Source: Ornithinimicrobium sediminis (GTDB taxonomy: Bacteria; Actinomycetota; Actinomycetes; Actinomycetales; Dermatophilaceae). Taken from it: a stretch of 64,000 bases of DNA. The notes under the pieces are model-generated. The model worked only from the letters and a program-made list of their open reading frames with translations, ran no database searches and was not told the DNA's origin. Location: contig NZ_JAJSDQ010000005.1 of assembly GCF_021272345.1 (NCBI RefSeq), positions 1-64,000 of the forward strand, in the 5' to 3' direction. How positions within the stretch are numbered: the stretch's first letter is position 1; every line of letters begins with the position of its first letter. Below, one piece after another: positions 18,770 through 26,806 of this stretch. Position numbers and translations under genes: made by a program.

Positions 18770-19494
18770 TGCCCCGACCCCCGGCCCCCAAGGCCACCCC
18801 CGCCAAGCCCTCCGGACCGCCTCTGGGCCTCATCGGGGCCGTGACCGCGGTGCTGGTCGCGCTGGTGGCCGTCCTCGTGTACCTCGCGGTGCGCGGCGAC
18901 GGCCTCGAGGCCGAGGGCGCGGCGAACACCCTGCCCGCCGGCGGGGGCATCGTGGTCAACCCGGACGCGCCCGAGGACGCCACGACCGTCCACGTCTACG
19001 AGGACTTCCAGTGTCCGTTCTGCGGGGTGCTGGCGCGGTCGATCGGTGAGGGACTCACCGAGAAGGCAGAGGCAGGGGAGATCCGGCTGACCCACACGAT
19101 CATGTCCTTCCTGGACGGCAACCTGGGCAACGACACCTCGTCCCGGGCGGCCAACGCGGCCCTCTGCGCCGGCGACGCGGGGGTCTTCTCCGAGTGGCAC
19201 GCCACGGCCTACGAGAGCCAGCCCACCGAGGGCGCGGGCTGGACCGACGCCGACCTGGTGGGCTTCGCCGAGCAGGTCGGACTCGAGGGCGAGGACCTCT
19301 CGGGCTTCGAGACCTGCGTCGCCGAGGGCACCTACCTCGACTACGTCACCGACATGCAGGAGGCAGCGAACCGCGAAGGCGTGGCCAGCACACCGACCCT
19401 GGTCGTGAACGGCGAGACCCTCAGCCGTGAGGAGCTGTCGCTGCTCCAGAGCGACCCGGGTGCCCTGGACTCGGTGCTGGCGGCGCACGAGTGA
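18769..19494 (+). CDS. membrane-anchored DsbA-like thioredoxin-fold protein
   Basis: 241 aa. A short basic N-terminus and one TM anchor (about 16-37, GLIGAVTAVLVALVAVLVYLAV) precede an exported domain starting VHVYEDFQCPFCG. CPFC is the redox-active CxxC. Further cysteines occur in ALCAGDAG and FETCVAEG. ASTPTLVVNG holds the cis-Pro loop next to the active site. Most likely an oxidoreductase or disulfide isomerase outside the membrane, partnered by the MauE-like protein. Overlaps lgt by GTGA. Confidence 0.88.
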   Translation: MPRPPAPKATPAKPSGPPLGLIGAVTAVLVALVAVLVYLAVRGDGLEAEGAANTLPAGGGIVVNPDAPEDATTVHVYEDFQCPFCGVLARSIGEGLTEKAEAGEIRLTHTIMSFLDGNLGNDTSSRAANAALCAGDAGVFSEWHATAYESQPTEGAGWTDADLVGFAEQVGLEGEDLSGFETCVAEGTYLDYVTDMQEAANREGVASTPTLVVNGETLSREELSLLQSDPGALDSVLAAHE

Positions 19495-20408
19495 CCCCCA
19501 TGCAGGCTTTCGCGGCCGGGCTGCCCAGCCCCGAGCAGGCGGTGTGGTGGCTCGGGCCGCTCCCGGTGCGGGCGTATGCCGTGTGCATCCTCGTCGGTAT
19601 CGTGGCGGCGATCTGGATCACCCAGCACCGGCTCAAGGGCCGGGGCGGCACAGGGGAGGAGATCTACGACGTCGCGCCCTGGGCGATCGGCTTCGGCATC
19701 GTGGGGGGGCGCATCTACCATGTGGTCTCCAGCCCGCGACCCTACTTCGGTGAGGGTGGGGAGCCCTGGGACGCCCTGCGGATCTGGGAGGGCGGGCTCG
19801 GCATCTGGGGTGCGGTCGCGCTGGGTGCGGTCGGTGTCTGGATCGGCTGCCGGCGGCACGGGCACTCCTTCCTCGACCTGGCCGACTCCCTCATGCCGGG
19901 TCTGCTGGTCGCCCAGGCGCTCGGCCGCTGGGGCAACTGGTTCAACAACGAGCTCTACGGCGGGCCCTCGGACGCACCATGGGCCCTGACGATCCACCAG
20001 TGGGACGCGGGTGCCGGGGAAGCCGTGCGCGACGCCTCCGGCGAGGCGGTCGTCCTGGGCACCTTCCAGCCCACCTTCCTCTACGAGTCGCTGTGGTGTC
20101 TGTTCGTGGCCGTTCTCATCCTCGTGCTCGACCGACGCGTGCGGTTCGCCCGTGGCCAGGTCGTGGCCCTCTACCTGATGGGCTACACCGCAGGACGTCT
20201 GGTGATCGAGCTGATGCGCACCGACCCGGCGGAGATCGTCTTCGGGCAGCGGGTCAACGTGTGGGTGTCCGTCCTGGTGTTCCTGGTCGGCGTCGCGCTG
20301 TACTTCTGGCGCGGGTCGAAGGCCGACTACCCGGTGCGGGGACCTGCGAGGACAGAGGCTGGACAGGACCGGAACGACCCTGAGAAAGCGCTAACACCCG
20401 AGGCCTGA
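19491..20408 (+). CDS. lgt: prolipoprotein diacylglyceryl transferase
   Basis: Transfers diacylglycerol from phosphatidylglycerol to the lipobox Cys of prolipoproteins. 305 aa polytopic membrane protein. The Lgt signature reads AQALGRWGNWFNNELYGGPSD (usual GQALGRxGNxFNxELxG). VRAYAVCILVGIVAA and the late GYTAGRLVIELMRTDPAE segment fit the family. The GTG start at 19491 overlaps the thioredoxin gene; ATG 19500 is an alternative. Two lipoproteins in this window (the LivK-like and Rieske proteins) are likely substrates. Confidence 0.95.
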   Translation: MTPMQAFAAGLPSPEQAVWWLGPLPVRAYAVCILVGIVAAIWITQHRLKGRGGTGEEIYDVAPWAIGFGIVGGRIYHVVSSPRPYFGEGGEPWDALRIWEGGLGIWGAVALGAVGVWIGCRRHGHSFLDLADSLMPGLLVAQALGRWGNWFNNELYGGPSDAPWALTIHQWDAGAGEAVRDASGEAVVLGTFQPTFLYESLWCLFVAVLILVLDRRVRFARGQVVALYLMGYTAGRLVIELMRTDPAEIVFGQRVNVWVSVLVFLVGVALYFWRGSKADYPVRGPARTEAGQDRNDPEKALTPEA

Positions 20409-20415
20409 AGAGGCA

Positions 20416-20421
20416 TAGGGT
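20416..20421 (+). promoter_or_regulatory. -10 box of a leaderless promoter for pyk
   Basis: TAGGGT is 7 nt before ATG 20429, with a pyrimidine-rich gap and no ribosome site. It sits just after the lgt stop. Confidence 0.55.
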
Positions 20422-20428
20422 GGTCCCC

Positions 20429-21886
20429 ATGCGTCGCGCCAAGATCGTCTGCACCCTGGGCCCCGCCGTCGACACCTTCGAGCAGGTGCGGGACCTCGTC
20501 CACGCCGGGATGGATGTCGCCCGGCTCAACCTCTCCCACGGCGACCACGCGGACCACGAACGTCGGTACCACCTGGTCCGGCGCGCCGGCGACGAAGGCC
20601 GGCGTGCCGTCGCGGTCCTCGCGGACCTGCAGGGTCCCAAGATCCGCACCGGCACCTTCGCCGAGGGCCCGGTCGTGCTGGAGGAGGGGGACACCTTCGT
20701 CATCACCACGCGGGACGTCCCGGGGGACCGTCACGAGGTCGGCACGACCTACGCGGGGCTGCCCGGTGACGTGGCCGTGGGAGACGACCTGCTGATCGAC
20801 GACGGCAAGGTGCACCTGCGGGCCACCGAGGTGACGGCCACCGATGTCCGGGCCGAGGTCCTCATCGGGGGCGAGGTGTCCAACAACAAGGGGATCAACC
20901 TCCCGGGGACCGCGGTCAGCGTGCCTGCGCTGAGCGAGAAGGACGCGGACGACCTGCGGTGGGCGCTACGGACGCGCGTCGACGTCATCGCCCTGTCGTT
21001 CGTGCGCTCGGGCAAGGACATCGAGGACGTCCACCGGATCATGGACGAGGAGGGCGTGCGGCTGCCCGTGATCGCCAAGATCGAGAAGCCGCAGGCGGTC
21101 GAGAACCTGGCGGGGATCGTCGCGGCCTTCGACGGCATCATGGTGGCGCGCGGAGACCTCGGCGTCGAGCTCCCCCTGGAGCAGGTGCCGCTGGTGCAGA
21201 AGCGTGCCGTCGAGATCGCGCGGCGCAACGCCAAGCCGGTCATCGTGGCGACCCAGGTGCTGGAGTCGATGATCACCAGCCCCCGCCCCACCCGCGCCGA
21301 GGCGAGCGACTGCGCCAACGCGGTGCTCGACGGTGCTGACGCGATCATGCTCAGCGGTGAGACGAGCGTGGGCGCCTGGCCCATCAAGGCCGTCGAGACG
21401 ATGTCCATCATCATCGAGGCGACCGAGACCGAGGCTCTGGAGCGGATCGACCCGCTCGGCACCAAGCCCCGCACCCCTGGTGGAGCGGTGACCCGAGCGG
21501 CCGCCGACATCGCAGCCCTGCTGGACGTGAAGTACCTGGTGACCTTCACCAAGACCGGTGACTCGGCGCGGCGGATGGCCCGGCTGCGCACCAAGGTGCC
21601 CATGCTGGCCTTCAGCCCCGAGGCGGCCACGCGCTCTCAGCTGGCGATGACCTGGGGCGTGGAGACCTTCCTCACCCCGTATGTCGAGCACACCGACGAG
21701 ATGGTCATGCAGGTCGACGAGGCCGTGCTGCGCGAGGGACGGTGCCAGGAGGGCGACCTCATCGTGATCGTGGCAGGCTCCCCGCCCGGGGTGCCCGGGT
21801 CCACCAACGCGCTGCGCCTGCACCGCGTCGGGGACGCCGTCCACGGGCGGGCGGATGCCTACGCGCACATGCGGGCAGGCCAGTAG
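20429..21886 (+). CDS. pyk: pyruvate kinase
   Basis: Makes pyruvate and ATP from PEP and ADP. 485 aa. [14 protein letters not shown] is the typical start, so ATG 20429 is preferred over the in-frame GTG 9 bases earlier. Motifs: [18 protein letters not shown], the catalytic-Lys block [30 protein letters not shown] (metal site) and [18 protein letters not shown], followed by the effector-binding C-terminal domain (about 360-485). Confidence 0.97.
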   Translation: MRRAKIVCTLGPAVDTFEQVRDLVHAGMDVARLNLSHGDHADHERRYHLVRRAGDEGRRAVAVLADLQGPKIRTGTFAEGPVVLEEGDTFVITTRDVPGDRHEVGTTYAGLPGDVAVGDDLLIDDGKVHLRATEVTATDVRAEVLIGGEVSNNKGINLPGTAVSVPALSEKDADDLRWALRTRVDVIALSFVRSGKDIEDVHRIMDEEGVRLPVIAKIEKPQAVENLAGIVAAFDGIMVARGDLGVELPLEQVPLVQKRAVEIARRNAKPVIVATQVLESMITSPRPTRAEASDCANAVLDGADAIMLSGETSVGAWPIKAVETMSIIIEATETEALERIDPLGTKPRTPGGAVTRAAADIAALLDVKYLVTFTKTGDSARRMARLRTKVPMLAFSPEAATRSQLAMTWGVETFLTPYVEHTDEMVMQVDEAVLREGRCQEGDLIVIVAGSPPGVPGSTNALRLHRVGDAVHGRADAYAHMRAGQ

Positions 21887-21914
21887 GCGAGCGGATATGC
21901 TGTGCCGGTCCCCG

Positions 21915-21997
21915 GCCGGGGTGGTGGAACGGCAGACACGGAGCACTCAAAATGCTCTGCCCGAAAGGGCGTGCGGGTTCGAGTCCCGCTCCCGGCA
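21915..21997 (+). tRNA. tRNA-Leu (anticodon CAA)
   Basis: Cloverleaf with a class-II long variable arm. Acceptor GCCGGGG pairs with TCCCGGC (21990-21996; one G-T pair), discriminator A 21997. Anticodon stem GAGCA/TGCTC (21941-21945, 21953-21957) encloses loop CTCAAAA with anticodon CAA at 21948-21950, reading UUG. The T arm is GCGGGTTCGAGTCCCGC. The variable arm TGCCCGAAAGGGCG is typical of leucine tRNA. CCA is not encoded. TATGCT at 21896-21901 is a plausible -10. The gene is 28 bases after pyk. Confidence 0.95.
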
Positions 21998-22037
21998 CAG
22001 GTGCAGGACAGGATCGGCCGACAGGTAGGTGTGACAC

Positions 22038-22721
22038 GTGAGCGACACCCCCGACACCCCCGACACCCCCGACGGTGCGGACACTGCGAGGCCGGGCCCC
22101 GGCATGGCGGAGCAGCCGGCGGACACCTCCGACCAGCCGGCCCCGGGGCTGCGCATCGTCGTGGCGGAGGACGAGGCGCTCATCCGCCTGGACCTGGCCG
22201 AGATGCTCACCGAGGCCGGCCACGAGGTGGTGGGACAGGCCTCGGACGGGGAGCAGGCGGTCGCCATGGCCCGTGAGCACAGCCCGGACGTGGTCGTGAT
22301 GGACATCAAGATGCCGGGCGTGGACGGCATCAGTGCTGCCGAGGTGCTCGGACGCGAGGGCATCGCCCCGGTGGTCATGCTGACCGCCTTCAGCGACCGC
22401 ACCCTGGTCGAGCGCGCCCGCGACGCCGGCGTGATGTCCTACGTGGTCAAGCCGTTCTCGGCGCATGACGTGCTCCCCGCGCTGGACATCGCCCGGGCCA
22501 GGTGGCAGGAGCGCAAGGCGCTCGAGGACGAGGTGGCCGACCTCGGCGAGCGTTTCGAGACACGCAAGCGGCTCGACAGGGCCAAGGGGCTCCTGATGCA
22601 GCAGCTCAGGCTGAGTGAGGCCGACGCGTTCCGCTGGATCCAGAAGGCGGCGATGGACCGTCGGCTGTCGATGCGCGAGGTGGCTGACGCGGTCATCGCG
22701 GGCATGCCGGACAAGAAGTAG
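22038..22721 (+). CDS. pdtaR: ANTAR-domain response regulator (PdtaR type)
   Basis: 227 aa. After a low-complexity N-terminus (about 1-37, rich in D, T and P), the receiver domain runs [28 protein letters not shown] with the phospho-acceptor Asp, then MLTAFSD and VVKPFSAHD with the conserved Thr and Lys. The C-terminal ANTAR helices (about 160-222, [22 protein letters not shown]..) bind RNA and act by antitermination in PdtaR and relatives. The cognate kinase PdtaS is not in the window. The GTG at 22038 is the best start; the ribosome site is weak. Confidence 0.92.
   Translation: MSDTPDTPDTPDGADTARPGPGMAEQPADTSDQPAPGLRIVVAEDEALIRLDLAEMLTEAGHEVVGQASDGEQAVAMAREHSPDVVVMDIKMPGVDGISAAEVLGREGIAPVVMLTAFSDRTLVERARDAGVMSYVVKPFSAHDVLPALDIARARWQERKALEDEVADLGERFETRKRLDRAKGLLMQQLRLSEADAFRWIQKAAMDRRLSMREVADAVIAGMPDKK
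22044..22070 (+). repeat. three tandem copies of a 9-bp unit
   Basis: gacaccccc occurs three times in a row and encodes DTPDTPDTP at residues 3-11 of the ANTAR regulator. It is in frame, so changes in copy number would not disrupt the protein. Confidence 0.85.
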
Positions 22722-22730
22722 CCCCCGCGA

Positions 22731-22760
22731 GGCCGGCACGCCGGCCGGGGCGCCCCGGCC
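22731..22760. terminator. GC-rich inverted repeats between convergent genes
   Basis: GGCCGGC/GCCGGCC (22731-22737, 22740-22746) overlaps an 18-bp perfect palindrome GGCCGGGGCGCCCCGGCC (22743-22760). It fills the 43-base gap between pdtaR and the convergent DUF554 gene. It could stop transcription from both sides; no T-tract is present. Confidence 0.5.
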
Positions 22761-22764
22761 CGGG

Positions 22765-23565
22765 TCAGGTCAGCCAGGACACCAGGCTGACCAGGAGCGG
22801 CGCGACGACCAGTGCGGGCAGCAGGTCTCCGACCGGGATCTCCCGCACGCGCAGCAGACGCAGCCCGATGCCGACCAGCAGGAGGCCGCCCACCGAGGTC
22901 AGGGCCGCGATGTGCGCCTCGGGGACGACCGAGCCGAGGGCGACGCCGACCACGGTGAGGCTGCCCTGGACCACGGCCACCGAGACGGCGGAGAAGAGCA
23001 CACCGATGCCGAACGAGGCGGCGAAGGCCATCGCGGCGAAGAGGTCGAGGGTCGACTTGAGGACGAGCTGGTCGATGCCCCGCCCGAGCCCGTCGTTGAG
23101 GGAGCCCAGGATGGTCAGCGGTCCCACACAGAACAGCAGCGAGGTCGTGAGCCAGCCCTCGATGAACCGCTCACGTGCAGAGTCGTGCTCGGGCCGGGCC
23201 CCGGCGCCGGGGGCACCCACCTGGTCCGAGGGCCTTGAGCGGGCGGCATACGCCTGGATCACGCCCGCCACGGACGCCAGCCGGTGCTCGATGCGCAGCA
23301 GCGACCCCGCGATACCACCGATGAGGAGGCTGCCCAGCACGACGAGCACGGGCACACCGGTGCCCACCGCCTCCACGAGAGCCGGTGAGGTCACCTCGTA
23401 GGCGGACAGCGCGGCGACGAGCAGGGTCACCAGGCCGAGAGCGTCGGTGACCACCGAGCGCACGTGGTCGCTCAGCCGGTTGCCCAGGGCCAGCCCGGCC
23501 AGGGCGCCGAGGATGACGGCGACCACGTTGATGACGGTCCCCAGCCCGGGGAAGGCGGCTTCCAC
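22765..23565 (-). CDS. DUF554-family membrane protein
   Basis: 266 aa, about seven hydrophobic segments. The opening FPGLGTVINVVAVILGALAGLALGNRL and the GSLLIGGIAGSLLRIE, GPLTILGSLNDGL and KSTLDLFAAMAFAASFGIGVLFSA segments match the DUF554 (YdfK-like) family. A charged insert rich in R, P, G and A (about 105-135) separates the two halves. The GTG start at 23565 is preceded by a leaderless-type -10. Function unknown. Confidence 0.82.
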   Translation of the reverse strand: MEAAFPGLGTVINVVAVILGALAGLALGNRLSDHVRSVVTDALGLVTLLVAALSAYEVTSPALVEAVGTGVPVLVVLGSLLIGGIAGSLLRIEHRLASVAGVIQAYAARSRPSDQVGAPGAGARPEHDSARERFIEGWLTTSLLFCVGPLTILGSLNDGLGRGIDQLVLKSTLDLFAAMAFAASFGIGVLFSAVSVAVVQGSLTVVGVALGSVVPEAHIAALTSVGGLLLVGIGLRLLRVREIPVGDLLPALVVAPLLVSLVSWLT

Positions 23566-23572
23566 GAGGTGG

Positions 23573-23578
23573 AGCGTA
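23573..23578 (-). promoter_or_regulatory. -10 box of a leaderless promoter for the DUF554 gene
   Basis: On the minus strand TACGCT is 7 nt before GTG 23565, with no ribosome site. The upstream thioesterase ends only 30 bases away, so this gives the gene its own start. Confidence 0.5.
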
Positions 23579-23595
23579 GGCGGTCCGTGCGGTCG

Positions 23596-24027
23596 TCAGC
23601 GGCCGGGGGGTCGGTCGCGCAGGAGACACGTGAGGCGCGCTGTGCAGACGCGTCGCCCGTCGTCGTCGGTGATCACGATGTCGTAGCAGGCCAGGGAGCC
23701 ACCCAGGCTGAGCGGGGTGGCCACGGCGTGGACGTGGCCGTCGCGGGCGGCGCGGTGGTGTGTGGCGCTGATGTCGACGCCGACCGCGATCCGCTGCGGC
23801 CCGGCGTGCAGGGCGGCGGCGATGGAGCCGAGGGTCTCCGCCAGCACGACGCTGGCCCCGCCGTGCAGCAGCCCGTAGGGCTGGGTGTTGCCCGCTACGG
23901 GCATGGACCCCGTCGTGCGCTCGGCCGTGGCGGTGTCGACCGCGATCCCCATCCGCTCGGTGAGGGTGCCCGCTGCCATCCGGGAGAGCTGCTCGGGCGA
24001 GTATGCGGCTGGGGTGCTGTCGGTCAT
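23596..24027 (-). CDS. PaaI-family hotdog thioesterase
   Basis: 143 aa. A helical N-terminus (AGTLTERMGIAVDTATAERTTGSMPV) leads to the hotdog core with NTQPYGLLHGGASVVLAETLGSIAA, where His-Gly-Gly and the later Glu are the catalytic pair of PaaI/YdiI-type acyl-CoA thioesterases. GVDISATHHRAARDGHVHAVATPLSLG is the second typical block. Substrate is unknown. It starts at ATG 24027 and is divergent from polA with only 19 bases between start codons. Confidence 0.85.
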   Translation of the reverse strand: MTDSTPAAYSPEQLSRMAAGTLTERMGIAVDTATAERTTGSMPVAGNTQPYGLLHGGASVVLAETLGSIAAALHAGPQRIAVGVDISATHHRAARDGHVHAVATPLSLGGSLACYDIVITDDDGRRVCTARLTCLLRDRPPGR

Positions 24028-24033
24028 GGCGCA

Positions 24034-24039
24034 TAGGCT
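24034..24039 (+). promoter_or_regulatory. -10 box of a leaderless promoter for polA
   Basis: TAGGCT is 7 nt before GTG 24047, inside the 19-base gap to the divergent thioesterase. Any -35 contact must lie in the thioesterase coding region. Confidence 0.55.
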
Positions 24040-24046
24040 GCCATGC

Positions 24047-26725
24047 GTGACTCGACTGCTGCTGCTGGACGGACACTCGTTGGCCTACCGTGCCTTCTTC
24101 GCGCTGCCTGCGGAGAACTTCTCCACGACCACGGGGCAGACGACCAACGCGGTCTACGGCTTCACCTCGATGCTCATCAACGTGCTGCGGGACGAGGCAC
24201 CGACCCACCTGGCGGTGGCCTTCGACAAGTCGCGCACGACGTTCCGCACCGCGGAGTACGCCGACTACAAGGCGGGCCGGGCGAGCACGCCGTCGGAGTT
24301 CGCCGGTCAGGTCCCGTTGATCAGGGAGGTGCTGGACGCGCTGCGCGTCGCGCACCTGGAGATGGACGGCTACGAGGCCGACGACATCATCGCCACGCTC
24401 GCGACGCAGGCGCGTGCCGACGGGATGGAGGTGCTCATCTGTTCGGGCGACCGCGACGCCATCCAGCTGGTCGACGAGGGCACCACCCTGCTCTACCCGC
24501 GCAAGGGTGTGTCCGACCTGGCGCGGCTGACGCCGCAGGCGGTGCAGGAGAAGTACGGCGTGCGCCCCGAGCGGTACAGCGACCTGGCAGCGATGGTGGG
24601 GGAGTCCTCCGACAACCTTCCGGGGGTGCCCGGAGTCGGACCCAAGACCGCAGCGAAGTGGCTGGCCCAGCACGATGACCTGGCCGGCATCGTCGACCAC
24701 GCCGACCAGCTCCCCGGCAAAGCCGGTCAGGCGCTGCGGGACCACCTGTCGGACGTCCTGCGCAACCGCAAGCTCAACCAGCTCGTCGGCGACCTCGAGC
24801 TGCCGGTCGCACTCGCCGACCTGGAGCGGCACACGTGGGACCGCGAGGAGGTCCACCGGGTCTTCGACGGTCTGGAGTTCCGGGTGCTGCGGGACCGGTT
24901 GTTCGCGACGCTCGAGGCCGTCGGCGCGGAGAGCGAGGCGGAGGAGGGCATCGAGGTCGAAGGCGCGGTCCTGGGGGAGGACGAGCTGGCGCCCTGGCTG
25001 GAGCAGCACGCTCCGGTCGGCACCCGGATCGGGCTGGCCATGACCGGCGCGTGGGCGCAGGGCCGGGGTGACGTGAGCGGCCTGGCGCTGGCGACGGCCG
25101 AGGACGCTGCCTACCTCGACCTCACCGCGCTGCCGCCCGAGGACGAGCAGGCGCTCGCGGCGTGGCTCTCCGACCCCGCCATGCCCAAGGTGTGGCACGA
25201 CGGCAAGCCGATGCTCCAGGCCCTGCACGCTCGGGGGCTGCCCGTGCACGGCGCGGTCCACGACACGGCGCTGTCCGCCTATCTCGTGCGACCCGACCAG
25301 CGCTCCTACGACCTCGCGGACCTCGTGCTGCGCTACCTGCACCGGGAGCTCCGTCTGGACGAGGACGCGGACGCCGGCCAGCTGACACTGGACCTGGGTG
25401 AGCAGGGCGACGGCGCTGCCCGGTCGGCGATGGTCCAGGCCCGGGCCGCGCATGACCTGTCGGTCGCGCTGGACCAGGCGCTGGCGGAGGTGGAGGGCGC
25501 CTCGCTGCTCACCGACCTCGAGCTTCCCCTGGTGGGCGTGCTGGCGTCGATGGAGCAGGCAGGCATCGCCGTCGACCTGCCTGCGTTGGAGGAGCTGGAG
25601 TCCTCCTTCGCCGACGCGGTCAGCGCCGCCCAGGAGGACGCGTGGGCCGCCATCGAGGACGGGACGGTGAACCTCGGCTCGCCGAAGCAGCTGCAGGTCG
25701 TGCTCTTCGAGCGGCTCGGGCTGCCGAAGACCCGCCGCACCAAGACCGGCTACACCACCGACGCCGACGCCCTTGCCATGCTCTACGCCCAGACCGAGCA
25801 CCCTTTCCTCGAGGCTCTGCTCCGGCACCGGGACGCCACCCGGCTGCGGGTCACTGCGGAGGGGCTGCTGAAGTCGGTCGCCGACGACGGCCGCATCCAT
25901 ACGACGTACCAGCAGACGATCGCTGCCACCGGACGGCTCAGCTCCACCGACCCCAACCTGCAGAACATCCCCATCCGCACCGAGGAGGGCCGGCGCATCC
26001 GCAGGGTCTTCGTCGTGGGCCGAGGCTACGAGTCGCTGCTCTCGGCCGACTACAGCCAGATCGAGATGCGGATCATGGCTCACCTGTCCGGCGACGAGGC
26101 GCTCATCGACGCCTTCCGCAGTGGTGAGGACCTGCATCGCTTCGTCGGCTCCCGGGTGTTCGGAGTGGAGCCCGAGGTCGTGACGGCAGAGATGAGGTCG
26201 AAGGTCAAGGCCATGAGCTACGGGCTGGCCTACGGACTGTCCGCCTTCGGGCTCTCCAAGCAGCTGGGCGTCTCCACCGAGGATGCGCGGTCGCTGATGG
26301 AGATGTACTTCCAACGGTTCGGAGGGGTGCGCGACTACCTCCGTGACGTCGTCGCGGAGGCGCGGAGCACGGGCTTCACGGAGACGCTGATGGGCCGGCG
26401 ACGGTACCTGCCCGACCTCACCTCGGACAACCGCCAGCGTCGGGAGATGGCCGAACGGATGGCCCTGAACGCACCGATCCAGGGCTCGGCGGCCGACATC
26501 ATCAAGGTGGCGATGCTGCGTGTCGACGAGGGCCTGCGGCGGGCCGGGGCGCGCTCGCGGATGCTGCTGCAGGTGCACGACGAGCTGGTCGTGGAGGTCG
26601 CGGAGGGCGAGCGGGACAGTGTCGAGGAGCTCGTGCGGACCGAGATGGGATCGGCGGCGGACCTGTCGGTCCCGCTCGACGTCAGCGTGGGTGTGGGACC
26701 CACCTGGCACGACGCAGCGCACTGA
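24047..26725 (+). CDS. polA: DNA polymerase I
   Basis: Gap-filling and Okazaki-processing polymerase, 892 aa. The start GTG 24047 gives TRLLLLDGHSLAYRAFFALP, the standard opening of the 5'-3' nuclease domain (to about 290, with GYEADDIIATLA, CSGDRDAIQLV and the PGVPGVGPKTAAKWL helix-hairpin-helix). The middle domain (about 310-480) lacks the DxE of Exo I and looks inactive as a proofreader, as in other actinobacterial Pol I. Polymerase motifs: A LLSADYSQIEMRI, B RSKVKAMSYGLAYG, C QVHDELVVEV. It works with the uvr genes found further right in the same window. Confidence 0.97.
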   Translation: MTRLLLLDGHSLAYRAFFALPAENFSTTTGQTTNAVYGFTSMLINVLRDEAPTHLAVAFDKSRTTFRTAEYADYKAGRASTPSEFAGQVPLIREVLDALRVAHLEMDGYEADDIIATLATQARADGMEVLICSGDRDAIQLVDEGTTLLYPRKGVSDLARLTPQAVQEKYGVRPERYSDLAAMVGESSDNLPGVPGVGPKTAAKWLAQHDDLAGIVDHADQLPGKAGQALRDHLSDVLRNRKLNQLVGDLELPVALADLERHTWDREEVHRVFDGLEFRVLRDRLFATLEAVGAESEAEEGIEVEGAVLGEDELAPWLEQHAPVGTRIGLAMTGAWAQGRGDVSGLALATAEDAAYLDLTALPPEDEQALAAWLSDPAMPKVWHDGKPMLQALHARGLPVHGAVHDTALSAYLVRPDQRSYDLADLVLRYLHRELRLDEDADAGQLTLDLGEQGDGAARSAMVQARAAHDLSVALDQALAEVEGASLLTDLELPLVGVLASMEQAGIAVDLPALEELESSFADAVSAAQEDAWAAIEDGTVNLGSPKQLQVVLFERLGLPKTRRTKTGYTTDADALAMLYAQTEHPFLEALLRHRDATRLRVTAEGLLKSVADDGRIHTTYQQTIAATGRLSSTDPNLQNIPIRTEEGRRIRRVFVVGRGYESLLSADYSQIEMRIMAHLSGDEALIDAFRSGEDLHRFVGSRVFGVEPEVVTAEMRSKVKAMSYGLAYGLSAFGLSKQLGVSTEDARSLMEMYFQRFGGVRDYLRDVVAEARSTGFTETLMGRRRYLPDLTSDNRQRREMAERMALNAPIQGSAADIIKVAMLRVDEGLRRAGARSRMLLQVHDELVVEVAEGERDSVEELVRTEMGSAADLSVPLDVSVGVGPTWHDAAH

Positions 26726-26773
26726 GCGCCGCGGCCCCTCGGACCGGTGCTAGGCAGGGGTGTAGGGCTGTGG

Positions 26774-26779
26774 TTAACT
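26774..26779 (+). promoter_or_regulatory. possible -10 for the liv-type operon
   Basis: TTAACT lies in the 81-base gap after polA, about 27 bases before GTG 26807, which has a strong GAAGGAGAT ribosome site (26795-26803). No convincing -35 is seen; TAGGGC at 26763 is an alternative. Confidence 0.3.
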
Positions 26780-26806
26780 CCCCGCAGCGATATCGAAGGA
26801 GATCCC

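Noticed and set aside
22038..22080. CRISPR-like short repeats
   Set aside because: The three 9-bp units are contiguous, in frame and without spacers: a coding minisatellite, not a CRISPR.
23171..26722. 1183-codon open frame on the minus strand opposite polA
   Set aside because: polA has complete family motifs on the plus strand. The antisense frame is arginine/histidine/glycine-rich composition typical of high-GC shadow frames and matches nothing known apart from the start of DUF554/thioesterase antisense.
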